Shown in pieces: positions 1 through 12,310 of a stretch of DNA of 64,000 bases. Each line of letters starts with the position of its first letter. Position 1 is the first letter of the stretch. Position numbers and translations under genes: made by a program. The notes under the pieces were generated by a model. That model did no database searches. It saw only the letters and a program-made list of their open reading frames with translations, and was not told where the DNA came from. Source of the DNA: Syngnathus acus (lineage: Eukaryota > Chordata > Actinopteri > Syngnathiformes > Syngnathidae). The DNA is taken from NCBI RefSeq assembly GCF_901709675.1, contig NC_051093.1, positions 1,980,553-2,044,552 on the forward strand, read 5' to 3'.

Positions 1-214
1 CTAACGGATGGCCGTAGCGCTTGTGATGCTGGGAAAGCTCCTCGCCGTCGTTGCTGCGCGCGTCGCGTCACCTGGGTCATGTATATTTTACTCGGCCGGA
101 GAATTTGTCGTTTGAAGCCGCCCTAGCCGCTGCTTTTAATTGGCGTCCTCGTTAGCAGCGGTGCAGCACTTTCGGGCACATCTCATCTCGACTCTGGTTC
201 TCTCCTGCGTCCAG

Positions 215-1157
215 GCGGCGGAGCTTCCTCTTTCAGTGAGTGACGGGCGTTGGCACCACATCTGCATCACCTGGACAACCAGAGACGGCTTCTGGGAGGC
301 TTACCAGGACGGCGAGAGGCTCGGCACCGGGGACAACCTGGCCCCCTGGCACCCAATTAAATCTGGCGGGGTGATCGTGTTGGGTCAGGAGCAGGTGAGC
401 GCTTGAGATGGCCTGGGGGGGGGGGGGATGGGGCGGTTGTTGATGTATTAGTGCAAGGAATTCTCCAGCCCCCGAGGCAGAGTGCAGAGGGGTGAAGTGA
501 CTCTTCTCACGCTATGATGTTCCTTTTAAGTATGACCTCATTCATCTGCTGCAAGGACAAAGCATGATGTCATTTCATTAGCCGGTTAACTGAATGACTA
601 ATTTGCTTTCATAATCTTCAGCGAGACCTTCATTCATATTGGATGATGTTTGGCTTTAAAGCGCACTCAAAGGGAGATGGCTGCAAAGATTGTGCTCAAT
701 GATATCAAAGACAAGAAGAGTCATAGTCAACTGAGCTCCTCATTTATTTATTTAACTAACTCTCGAAACGTGTTAATACGCTACAAAATCACATCTTCAA
801 GCCAACAAATAAAACAAACGAGGTTGTGATATTTTCCCAGGAATATTGCGAACTTAACATTTGGTTCATTACTAAGAATTGAAGTCAGACGATGTTTCTA
901 AAGCTTGCATCATCTGATCGTGTGTCAAGGACATCGTCGGAGGTCGCTTTGATGCCACGCAGGCCTTCGTGGGCGAGTTGAGCCAGTTCAACATGTGGGA
1001 CCGAGTTCTGCGGCCAGCCGACATCGCATGCCTGGCCAACTGTTCGGCGTACATGCCCGGCAACGTGGTCCCTTGGATAGACGCCAATGTGGAGGTCTTT
1101 GGCGGGGCCACCAAAGCACCGCTGGAGATCTGTGAGGACCGCGCCTTTGAGTCCTAG
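215..1157 (+). CDS. nptx2: Neuronal pentraxin 2, last two coding exons (5' part outside window)
   Basis: Two exons at 215-394 and 930-1157 encode the C-terminal 135 residues of a long pentraxin. The exon starting at 215 follows an AG acceptor and keeps phase 0; its donor is GT at 395-396. Visible family signatures are WHHICITW, WEAYQDG, GGRFDATQAFVGELSQFN and the tail motif VDVFGGA-like (here VEVFGGATK). The tail (MPGNVVPWIDANVEVFGG, ETC-like end) resembles NPTX2 more than NPTX1 as I recall the human proteins, and the neighbours baiap2l1/bri3/tecpr1/lmtk2 agree with the NPTX2 locus. Neuronal pentraxins are secreted, calcium-binding synaptic proteins that cluster AMPA receptors. The stop is TAG at 1155-1157. 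An AATAAA lies at 1203-1208, only 46 bases past the stop, so it may be a polyadenylation signal or simply A-rich sequence. The earlier exons lie before the window. Confidence 0.93.
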
Positions 1158-4145
<2,988 letters not shown>

Positions 4146-4635
4146 GAACGCTCAACCGTAGCGTGCCGCCGACCGCCCAACTGCACCGCGCTGGTCGCAT
4201 TATTGTGACAGAGCCGTCGCTGAAATTTAGAAAATATTTTTAAAGTTCTGATGTACTTTCTAAAATTTAAGTGGACCTCAGTGCGCAGGGAGCTTAATTT
4301 GGTGCGGTCGCGCAACCGCAGCGCGCCGGGCGCTCACTGTCGCATTGCTTAAAGAGCGCCTTTGTGTTTTAGGATGGCTTTACTGCTCCCACTTGCTTTC
4401 TTTGGAGGCATGATTAGGGGTTAATACAATCCTCAAAGTAACGAAATTACAATAACGAACGGAGTCAGTCGGCATCCGGGCCGCGCGGTCGGGTTTTCTC
4501 GGGTCCTTTCGGCTCATCTTGCGAGGTGCAACCTCCGAATTTTGTTGGACAACCGAAGCAAAAAAATCTCGAATTTTTCTGTTCGAATTCCGATTTGTTC
4601 GAGAACCGGGACGTTCGAAAACCGAGGTTTGACTG
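4146..4635. mobile_element. Tc1/mariner-type nonautonomous element, right part only
   Basis: This sequence matches the right half of the element at 37190-38894: both hold the motif with GCATTATTGTGACAGAGC, then GTGGACCTCAGTGCGCAGGG, and end in an ACCGAGG...CTG terminal repeat followed by TA. The right end here is 4635 with TA at 4636-4637. The left end is missing, and the microsatellite at 3947-4145 abuts the break. It has no coding capacity. Confidence 0.7.
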
Positions 4636-4854
4636 TACTCCCAGACTTCCCTGCCACTTGTGCGCTGTACAGAAAGCCAATTTTGGGACTAAATTGGAAT
4701 AGCTGGTCTTTGGACACTGGAAAAACTGGTTTCAGATACCCAGCAATTGACACATTAGCAATTAAAAAAAAAGAAAAAAAAAAAAAAAAAGAAAAGAAAA
4801 TTCAAAACTTCTGGCTCCCACACCAGCATATGCCTGCCATGGCCTAGACCTTGT

Positions 4855-4926
4855 GGTTCCATGGTGTAATGGTTAGCACACTGGACTCTGAATCCACTGA
4901 TCCGAGTTCAAGTCTCAGTGGAACCT
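4855..4926 (+). tRNA. tRNA-Gln (CUG), array unit 1, slightly degenerate
   Basis: The 72-nt unit has a perfect 7-bp acceptor stem (GGTTCCA with TGGAACC), D stem GTG/CAC, anticodon loop CTCTGAA (anticodon CUG) and the B-box core GTTCAAGTC. Weaknesses are a C-C mismatch at the top of the anticodon stem and a C-A mismatch in the T stem. A T5 run follows at 4931-4935. It is the closest unit to a vertebrate tRNA-Gln as I recall it, and may be the founder of the array. It could be functional or a recent pseudogene. Confidence 0.75.
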
Positions 4927-5017
4927 CAACCTTTTTGGCATTTACCTATTCCTATCTATACTGCTTGTGAGCTGCTCTATAAAACCATATACGTAACTTC
5001 CATGAATTAATGGCATG

Positions 5018-5089
5018 AGTTCCATAGTGTAGTGGTAAGTGCTCTGGACTCTCACCCCAGTGACCCGAGTTCAAGTCTCAGTGGAACCT
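5018..5089 (+). tRNA. tRNA-like unit 2, anticodon CUC (Glu)
   Basis: The acceptor is AGTTCCA/TGGAACC with a mismatch at the first pair. The anticodon loop is CTCTCAC. The D loop has lost a base identity (GGTAAG instead of GGTTAG). The hAT element begins 34 bases downstream. Confidence 0.7.
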
Positions 5090-5122
5090 CAACTATTTGG
5101 GCATTTGCCTATTCCTATATAT

Positions 5123-5938
5123 TAGGGATGCACCGAAAATTCGGCCACCGAAAATTTTCGGCCGAAAATGACCCAAAAGTGCATTTTCGGTTTTTGGCCG
5201 AAAGACCTAAATCACCGAAACAACACGGCCGAAACTTGTGATGACGTGAGCAAACAGCGCAGCCAGCACGCGGGAAAACGGGATAAGAGCCAGCATGTCT
5301 GCGGTGTGGACTGATTTCACTATCTCAGAGAATGACCCACGGATAGCGATTTGCAAAACATGCAATGCTGAAATTTCAAGAGGGGGTGCATCTGCAAAAG
5401 GTTTCTCCACGTCGGGTTTAATTCATCACCTGAAATCCAAACATCCCGATCGCCATTCTGAATATGAGAAGAAGGCGACACAGAAAAGGAAACTGACACC
5501 GAGCACGCCCACTCCGTCTGTGGCGGACGTTTTTGAAAAGGCAAGAAAGTTCTCCAGTGATTCTGCCAAGAGAACATATTTAATTTTACAGTCTTTCAGC
5601 AGGCCAGTCAGTTATAAGCCTGTAAATTATTATTTAATGTACACATGAGTGGGGTCAAGTTAAACATTTTATTTTTATTTCATTTTATTTTTGAATTTTA
5701 ATTTATATTGTGCATTGTTGTAATGTCAGTGCTAAATAAATATTTTCATACTTTTGTAACTGGTTTATTGCAATGCCTTGATTTTAGTGAGGTTAGTACA
5801 CATGTAGCCATAAATGCTGTGGTTCTAATAACTGACATAATCATTTCTTTCTGTGTTTCGGTTTTCGGTTTTCGGCCTTGGTTTCCTCATTTTTGGTTTT
5901 CGGTTTCGGCCAAGAATTTTTATTTCGGTGCATCCCTG
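5123..5938 (+). mobile_element. Internally deleted hAT transposon with BED zinc finger, 816 bp
   Basis: The terminal inverted repeats are TAGGGATGCACCGAAA at the left and its complement ending CATCCCTG at the right. A perfect 8-bp target duplication, CTATATAT, flanks it at 5115-5122 and 5939-5946, as expected for hAT elements. The inside near the left end keeps an open frame for a BED-type zinc finger (see 5295-5648); the catalytic part is gone. A second inner repeat of GGTTTTCGG-like sequence mirrors the CCGAAAA motifs near the left end. It landed inside the tRNA-like array. Confidence 0.93.
5295..5648 (+). pseudogene. hAT transposase remnant: BED-type zinc finger N-terminus
   Basis: The 117-codon open frame starts SAVWTDFTISENDPRIA-like and holds CKTCNAEIS...LIHHLKSKHPD, fitting a BED finger (Cx2C...Hx4H spacing, with an aromatic pair before it). 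BED fingers bind DNA in hAT transposases and in domesticated ZBED proteins. After about residue 95 the frame runs into noncoding sequence, so the dimerisation and catalytic domains are absent. It is best read as a dead transposase fragment, though a BED-only peptide could still bind the terminal repeats. Confidence 0.8.
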
Positions 5939-6001
5939 CTATATATGCTTGTGAGCTGCTCCATAAAACCATATACGTAACTTCCATGAAACAATGGCGT
6001 G

Positions 6002-6073
6002 GTTTCCATGCTGTAGTGGTTAGTGCTGTGGACTCTCACCCCAGCGACCTGAGTTCAAGTCTCTGTGGGACCT
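6002..6073 (+). tRNA. tRNA-like unit 3, anticodon CUC (Glu)
   Basis: The acceptor is GTTTCCA/TGGGACC, with one mismatch and one wobble. The anticodon loop is CTCTCAC. The T stem has a T-T mismatch. This is probably degenerate. Confidence 0.65.
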
Positions 6074-6168
6074 CAACTTGTTTGGCTTTTACCTATTCCC
6101 ATGTATGCGATTTGCTTGTGAGCTGCTCCATAAAACCATATAGGTAACTTTCATGTATTGATGGTGTG

Positions 6169-6240
6169 GGTTACATAGTGTAGTGGTTAGTGCTGTGGAC
6201 TCTCACCCCAGTGACCTGAGTTCAAGTCTCAGTGGAACCT
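6169..6240 (+). tRNA. tRNA-like unit 4, anticodon CUC (Glu)
   Basis: The acceptor is GGTTACA/TGGAACC with one A-G mismatch. The T stem CTGAG/CTCAG pairs fully. The anticodon loop is CTCTCAC, and a TTTT follows at about 6246. Confidence 0.68.
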
Positions 6241-6335
6241 TAACCATTTTGGCATTTACCTATTCCTATCTATACTAGTTGCTTGTGAGCTGCTCCATAA
6301 AACCATATAGGTAACTTCCATGAAATGATAGTCTT

Positions 6336-6407
6336 GGTTCCATACTGTAGTGGTTAGTGCTCTGTACTCTCACCCCAGCGACCTGAGTTCAAGTCTCAGT
6401 GGACCCT
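6336..6407 (+). tRNA. tRNA-like unit 5, anticodon CUC (Glu)
   Basis: The acceptor has one mismatch (3' strand TGGACCC). The anticodon stem begins CTGTA instead of CTGGA. The T stem CTGAG/CTCAG is intact. Confidence 0.65.
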
Positions 6408-6499
6408 CAACTATTTTGGCATTTACCTATTCCTATCTATACTGGCTTGTGAGCTGCTCCATAAAACCATATACGTAACTTCCATGAAATAATGTCGTG

Positions 6500-6571
6500 C
6501 GTTCCATAGTGTAGTGGTTAGTGCTCTGGATTCCCACCCCAGTGATCGGAGTTCAAGTCTCAGTGGAACCT
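6500..6571 (+). tRNA. tRNA-like unit 6, anticodon CCC (Gly)
   Basis: This is the only unit with loop TTCCCAC, which reads as anticodon CCC. The first acceptor pair is C-C, and the T stem is disturbed (GGAG). It is probably a degenerate copy rather than a Gly tRNA. Confidence 0.6.
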
Positions 6572-6674
6572 CAACTATTTTGGCATTTACCTATTCCTAT
6601 GTACATATATATACCATTTGCTTGTGAGCTGGTCCATAAAACCATAAACGTAACTTCCATGAAGTAATGCCGTG

Positions 6675-6746
6675 GGTTCCATACTGTAGTGGTTTGTGCT
6701 GTAGACTCTCACCCCAGCGACCTGAGTTCAAGTCTCAGTGGAACTT
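6675..6746 (+). tRNA. tRNA-like unit 7, anticodon CUC (Glu)
   Basis: The acceptor ends TGGAACT, which costs the first pair only as a G-T wobble. The D loop reads GGTTTG. The T stem CTGAG/CTCAG is intact and the anticodon loop is CTCTCAC. Confidence 0.65.
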
Positions 6747-6842
6747 CAACTATTTTTGGCATTTACCTATTCCTATCAATACTATTTGCTTGTGAGCTGC
6801 TCTATAAAACCATATAGGTAACTTCCATGGATTAACAGTGTG

Positions 6843-6914
6843 GGTTCCATACTGTAGTGGTTAGTTCTCTGGACTCTCACCCAAGCGACCTGAGTTCAAT
6901 TCTCAGTGGAACCT
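6843..6914 (+). tRNA. tRNA-like unit 8, anticodon CUC (Glu)
   Basis: The acceptor GGTTCCA/TGGAACC and T stem CTGAG/CTCAG both pair perfectly. The T loop is TTCAATT. The anticodon loop is CTCTCAC with a disturbed 3' stem (CCAAG). Confidence 0.67.
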
Positions 6915-7003
6915 CAACTATTTTGGCATTTACCTATTCCTATATCTGGCTTGTGAGCTGCTCCATAAAACCATATACGTAACTTCCATGGAATAATGGT
7001 GTG

Positions 7004-7075
7004 TGTTCCATAGTGTAGTGGTTAATACTCTGGTCTCTCACCCCAGTGACCTGAGTTCAAGTCTCAGTGGAACCT
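7004..7075 (+). tRNA. tRNA-like unit 9, anticodon CUC (Glu)
   Basis: The first acceptor base is T, losing one pair. The anticodon stem is CTGGT/CCCAG around loop CTCTCAC. The T stem is intact. Confidence 0.65.
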
Positions 7076-7170
7076 GAACTATTTTGACATTTACCTATTC
7101 CTATCTATGCTATTTGCTTGTGAGCTGCTCCATAAAACCATATAGGTAACTTCCATGGATTAATGGTGTG

Positions 7171-7242
7171 GGTTCCATACTGTAGTGGTTAGTGCTCTGG
7201 ACTCTCACCCCAGCGACCAGAGTTCAAGTCTCAGTGGAACCT
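7171..7242 (+). tRNA. tRNA-like unit 10, anticodon CUC (Glu)
   Basis: The acceptor stem is perfect (GGTTCCA/TGGAACC). The anticodon loop is CTCTCAC. The T stem has one A-A mismatch (CAGAG/CTCAG). Confidence 0.67.
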
Positions 7243-7337
7243 CAAGTATTTTGGCATTTACCTATTCCTATCTATACTATTTGCTTGTGAGCTGCTCCAT
7301 AAAACCATATAGGTAACATCCATGAAGTAATGGCGTG

Positions 7338-7409
7338 GGTTCCATAGTGTAGTGGTTAGTGCTCTGTACTCTCACCCCAGCGACCTGAGTTCAAATCCCA
7401 GTGGGACCA
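7338..7409 (+). tRNA. tRNA-like unit 11, anticodon CUC (Glu), end of array
   Basis: The acceptor GGTTCCA/TGGGACC pairs with one G-T wobble. The T stem CTGAG/CCCAG has one mismatch. The downstream spacer diverges from the other units and runs into telomere-like repeats near 7480. Confidence 0.65.
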
Positions 7410-7479
7410 AAAATATCTTATCCTTGACAAATTTGCAACAGAGTTGCTCGTGTGCTCCCCCATAAAACCATATACCTCC

Positions 7480-7835
7480 TTAGACCTGGGGCTGGAGTTA
7501 GGGTTGGTGTTAGACCTAGGGTTGTTAGAACTAGGGTAAGAGCTGGGGTGAGGGTTAGAGTGAGGGTTAGAGTTAGAGCTAGGGTTAAGGTTAGAGCTAG
7601 GTTAGGGTTAGGGTTAGGAATAGGGTAAGAGGTAGGGTTAGACACTGCACAGACACTGTCACAGTGGACAAACCTAGGGTTAGGCTAGGGTTAGGGTAAG
7701 AGCTAGGATTCGGGTAAGAGCTAGGGTTAGGATTAGGGTAAGAGCTAGGGTTAGAGCTAGGGTTAGGGTTAGAGCTAGGGTTAGGGTTAGAGCTAGGGCT
7801 AGGGTTAGGGTTAGGAATAGGGTAAGAGGTAGGGT
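7480..7835. repeat. Degenerate telomere-like repeats (TTAGGG-related)
   Basis: The stretch is built of TTAGGG-like hexamers mixed with variants such as GTTAGAGCTAGG. A 197-bp periodicity is visible: the block TTAGGAATAGGGTAAGAGG occurs at about 7614 and again at about 7811, each followed by the same 40-bp LINE-derived piece ending AAACCT at 7675 and 7872. It resembles interstitial or subtelomeric telomere-derived sequence rather than a perfect telomere. Confidence 0.8.
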
Positions 7836-8482
7836 TAGACACTGCACAGACACTGTCACAGTGGACAAACCTATATGGATATACCCCAACCAGAAGCCCA
7901 GGATGACCTTCGGCTGCTGGAGGAGAGGGACACCGCCCTGGCCCTCAGGTCTGAGGACGGGGCTCTCTACAGCACAGCCAGAGCCAACCTGAGGAGAGGC
8001 ATCAGAGAGGCCCAGCTTGCCTACAAGAAGAGGATTGAGGATCACCTGGACAGCAACAACAGCAAGCAGGTGTGGCAGGGAGTCCAGCATCTCACCAACT
8101 ACAGAACCACCATCGGAGCTGCTGAAGGGGACGCCTCACTGGCAGAGGTCCTCAATACCTTCTTTGCCCGGTTCGAGTCCGAGCCACCTGAAGCGGCCAC
8201 ATCACATCCCACAGACCGCAGCAGTGAAGGAGCACGAGTTGAGGCGCACGCTGCGGACCATCAACTCGAGGAAGGCTGCGGGTCCTGACGGCGTCACTGG
8301 GCGTGTCCTGAAGGACTGCGCAGATCAGCTGGCTGGAGTCTTCACAAAGATTTTCAACCAGTCCCTTACCGAGTCCACCGTCCCATCCTGTCTAAAATCC
8401 TCCACTATCCCCCTGCCCAAGAAACGCCACATCACCAGCCTCAATGACTACCGGCCAGTCGCACTCACCCCGGTGGTCATGA
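7836..8482 (+). mobile_element. LINE fragment (CR1/jockey-like reverse transcriptase, N-terminal part), frameshifted
   Basis: Translation in shifting frames gives the linker between endonuclease and reverse transcriptase ([57 protein letters not shown]-like [16 protein letters not shown]). At least two frameshifts separate these blocks, so it is dead. The 5' end abuts telomere-like repeats, and the 3' end abuts a truncated LTR. The clade is inferred from these motifs only. Confidence 0.82.
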
Positions 8483-8821
8483 AGTGTGTGTAGCTCGCCC
8501 CTCCCTTCCTGTGTGCCCTTGATTGGTGTGATCACACGCACCTGCCTCTCATTACCTGTGTCGTATTTAAGTTCTGTTTGCGTGTCACTCGCCGTCGGAG
8601 CATTGCACGAGATGTGGACAATGCATGTCTCACTGTCACGCGGTTTGTTTGGTTCCTGTCTTTTGTTTCACGTTTTGGCGATTAGTCCTATTGGTTTTGT
8701 TGTTTAGTCACGTCAGTTTGCCGGGTTTGTCTTTTGAGTTTGTTGCAATAAACCCTGGTCCAAGCTGCATTTGGTCGTCCTCGCCCCATTCCTTGCTCCA
8801 TCCACACTCCGATCCCTGACA
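8483..8821 (+). mobile_element. LTR fragment, plus orientation, 5'-truncated
   Basis: About 339 bp match the reverse complement of the complete solo LTR at 31671-32050. A TATA-like TATTTAAG lies at 8564-8571 and AATAAA at 8747-8752; the 3' end is CTGACA. The first roughly 40 bases of the LTR are missing where it joins the LINE fragment. Confidence 0.82.
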
Positions 8822-11800
8822 CATGTAAGGTCTAAACTTTTGAATTTTGTGATAAAATGAAAATTAACCCATCCTTTCTCATGTGAGTTACAGGTCATTG
8901 CTAAACTTGATTATATGTGAGATGTTTGTTTACATCTATTTTTAAATCTACCTCAAAAGAGAGAAAAAAAATTGCACTAGATTAACCTATTAGTGAATAT
9001 GCAAATTCATACATTGACACACCAAGGCAGATACTATTCTTATACAGCTTGCATTTGTTTTTTTTACACACTATATATTTCCAAATTTATTTATATCATC
9101 TTTGTTTGTCTATGTGTAGCACGTTATCAAAGCAAATTCCCCATACATGTAAAACACTGTCTGAAAAAAGTTTTTTTCTGATTTTTATTTTTTATTTTCC
9201 CTGATTTTGCAACAACTTGTATCTGTTCTTAATGGTTTTGTCAGAGAAATGGTGCATCACAATGTGCTGCCTGTGCAACCTCTGTAGGGGCCAGGAATTG
9301 CTTCATCTACCAGCAGTGACACTCTGGTCAACTGCAAAACTGCTTAAAAGTAGTCAAGAAAATGAGAGACCTCTTTCCCTCACCTCCAAAACTGGGGCCA
9401 TTCTAATATTGCCCTTTTGTGCATCTATTTTTAATTTTGTTAATATAAAAACAGCTGACACTGAAGACCACCTAGCAACTTAAATGACCGGATTAATATC
9501 CCAGATAACTGATTTACTTATGTCTATTGTGGGGTCATCACCGTTGACAAAGATAGTTGACTTTTTAAAATATCTCATTTAAATTATTTTGTCGGACTAT
9601 TGTACATAAAGTGAATGTATTCTTTATGCAGTCTTGTTCTAATTAAGTTGTCAACTAAAAGCCCCATAACTGACTAAAAATCTCATGTGTGTAAAGGTGG
9701 ACCCCGCAAAGCCTGAAGGTTAGAAACAGGCCCCACATGTGACTGAAAAACTGACATGTAAAATAAAGTTTTGAATTGCGTTTATTGAAAGTGATTTTTA
9801 GTAACAAGATTTCTTTTGGGACTTGCCTGATTTTTTTCATAGTTCTTGGACCACTAGAAAGGGTGGACCCCACAACTCAGTAAAGTACTTTGGGTCCTGC
9901 AGAGGGAGGTTAACAAGGATGTGTGTGTGTGCACGTGTGTGTGTGTGCACGTGTGTGTGTGCGTGTGTAGGTGTGCATGTGTGTGCGTTTGATTGCATTT
10001 TCCGCAGATTCTGATGTTTGCAAATTTCAGCTGTAGGACAACGAATAAACAAAACATTCCAAACCTGCACCTAAGATTCATGCAGCGTCTTTTTTTAAAT
10101 TATTTTTTAGATTTACAAACGTGATGCAGACAAGTTGCGTCAAACTTGGATTTGGCAAACTGCAATATTCTCTTTGCAAGCCAAAGTGTTTTTTGTGGTG
10201 TCATAACAAGATTGATTGGTGTTGTCATTGCAGACAAGATGGCCGCCATGTGGCTGTGCCGGATACACTTTTGTGCCAGACACGCTTTTGTGCTTTGCTT
10301 TCAGGTGTCGATTGAAACATTGCAGCCACAAAACAAAAGTTAACAGATGAGATGAATCCAATTTATAGTTTCATTCTTGCACTTTACTTGCGATGTCTTG
10401 GTTTTTACACCACTACATTTTTTCCTGCACTTGCCGGTTTTTCACTGCTAGATAAAAGAAGCGAGAAAAGGGGATTTTTTTTTTTTTCCCATCTTGACAG
10501 CCAGTGTGCAGAGCAGCACTTGGCTCTGGCGCTGCCACTTTGGAGTACCTCGTTGTCACAGCAGGAAAAAGCCCAGTGAGACATTGTGGCCACACGAGGC
10601 TTTTTCAACATATTTTTTTCATGGCTCAACATCAAACACCTTTCCAACTCATGGCAGTGATATTTGATTGACAGTTGAGCGGGGCCTCATTTCAGTCCAA
10701 TCACCACAGGGACTTTAGTTACTTATTTTATTTTAAACACCAACCAAGGTTTTTGTTTTAATAACGTGGCTCAGGAATAAGCTCTAAGAGAGATGTTACT
10801 CAATTTGTTATTTTCTTGCGCCATGGCTTATGTTTTAAACATTGTTTACCAAGTGAAATATTCAATGGAGGCCCTTTGGCAGCGCATTTCCATCCAAGCG
10901 CATGTCGGGAGAGCGAATACGCTAGAACATTCTGCAGCGTTGCCCAAGGCGAGGCAGGGTCAGAAAGTGCGAGCGGCCCAAATTCAAACGAGAATGCAGG
11001 TGCCGCCGAACCAAAGCTCCATCACTGAGAAGGAACCACAAGTTGAGCGACTCTGTTCTCCAAGCTGCTAATTAAAGCCCATCAAGAAGTCACTTCCAGG
11101 CATTGGATTATTTTTATTTTTTTTGTTCAGGATGTTACGTACGAAGCCTTCAGCCTGTATCGCTTCTCTCGGGAAAAGAAGATTCTGTTCCTATCGTCAC
11201 TTTTGTCTCGCAGCTACTTTTAAATGAGGCACACGCGTGCCTTCGCGTGTTGGCGGGCAAAATTTTGTTGCCAAGCACCTCCTGCAACACAATTATGAAG
11301 AACAATCCTGTTCGAAAGAGTCATACTTTTTGAAGGCGAGCCAGCAAGCGGATATTTGCTCTACCAAGCAAATTGCACACAGGCGGCAGATGCCGCCGAC
11401 ACAATCAAAAAAGTCACGCCGAGACGAGCGACCGATGCGTCGTTTGAATGATGAAACCTCGCCAATGTGCTCACGTGTTGACAGAAAAATCACTGGCCAT
11501 TCACGAGCGGAATATCAAATGCCGTTGGATCGATTTGTATTGATTAGCAGCTGAGGAGTGCAAGATATTAGTCGGAAGCCATGAAATGAGTTTGAAAATT
11601 GCAACCAGCTAAATAAAAGTGCCAAACAAATCAGAATCTCTGTTTAAGATGTGGGATTGCCTGTCTAAATATATATAAAAAAATAAACAAAAAACAATCA
11701 TGAGTTGATTGCGCTCATTTGAGTATCGAGTGCAAGAAAAGAGTGGGCCGCCATTTTGTGACATGTCCCAGTGTGGAAAAGTCCAGCGGGGGATAATGCG

Positions 11801-11953
11801 GCACTTACTCCACTCCCACCAGCGCCGCAAGCAAAAAAAAACTTGTTATGAAAGTGGACCAAGTGAGTCAGACGAGAGAACTCGCCTCAAGTTTACCGTA
11901 AATTGGCTCTACATTCAAACGTGGTTTATTATCAGGTGTCAATTCAGGAGGAC

Positions 11954-11989
<36 letters not shown>

Positions 11990-12049
11990 TGATTGGCTGT
12001 GGTGCTTTTATCTGTGCAATCTAATGTGATGATATAGTAGCCCCCCTCC

Positions 12050-12310
12050 CCCACAGGGGCTGCGCCAAGTCTATTATCTAGTTCATCCAGCGCTGCTAAC
12101 AAAATCATCAACAGCCCGAGAGAGGAAGCCGGCCTCCCATCGACCCACTCTCCGGCAAACACGCACACGCCACTGTGATTAAGTCCTGCTTCTCTGCTGC
12201 CACCAGCAGATCACGTGACCCCCATCCGGAAATGGACCTCGAGATATAAAGCTGTTTTGTTTAATCCCTTCCCTGTCTATTTATAGCACCTCTGTGGCCG
12301 CTTACTATTT
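12050..12310. promoter_or_regulatory. Candidate noncoding regulatory element (motif cluster)
   Basis: Within 100 bases lie an E-box CACGTG (12212-12217), an ETS-like CCGGAAAT (12226-12233), TAATCC (12262-12267) and a perfect MEF2-type site CTATTTATAG (12277-12286). It sits between nptx2 and baiap2l1. There is no conservation evidence from a single sequence, so this is inference from motif density only. Confidence 0.2.

Larger units (their letters stand above)
4855..7409 (+). repeat. Tandem array of 11 tRNA-like units, about 160-175 bp each
   Basis: Eleven 72-nt tRNA-shaped units repeat at spacings of 160-175 bp; the gap between units 2 and 3 reaches 160 bp once the inserted hAT element and its target duplication are subtracted. 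Each spacer carries the same sequence (ATTTACCTATTCCTAT, then TGTGAGCTGCTCCATAAAAC). Each unit keeps a GTTCAA B-box core, and most are followed within about 15 bases by a T run that could end RNA polymerase III transcription. The bodies resemble tRNA-Gln, but only unit 1 has the Gln anticodon CUG. Units 2-11 have CUC, except unit 6, which has CCC. The common origin is local tandem duplication of one tRNA plus its flank. Confidence 0.93.

Noticed and set aside
4855-7409. CRISPR-like repeat-spacer array
   Set aside because: The regular spacing is due to tandem tRNA-like genes in a vertebrate genome; the spacers are themselves similar to each other.
10225-10345. Possible small gene around GACAAGATGGCCGCCATG
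   Set aside because: The start context is good, but the frame is short, matches nothing and has no credible splice partners.
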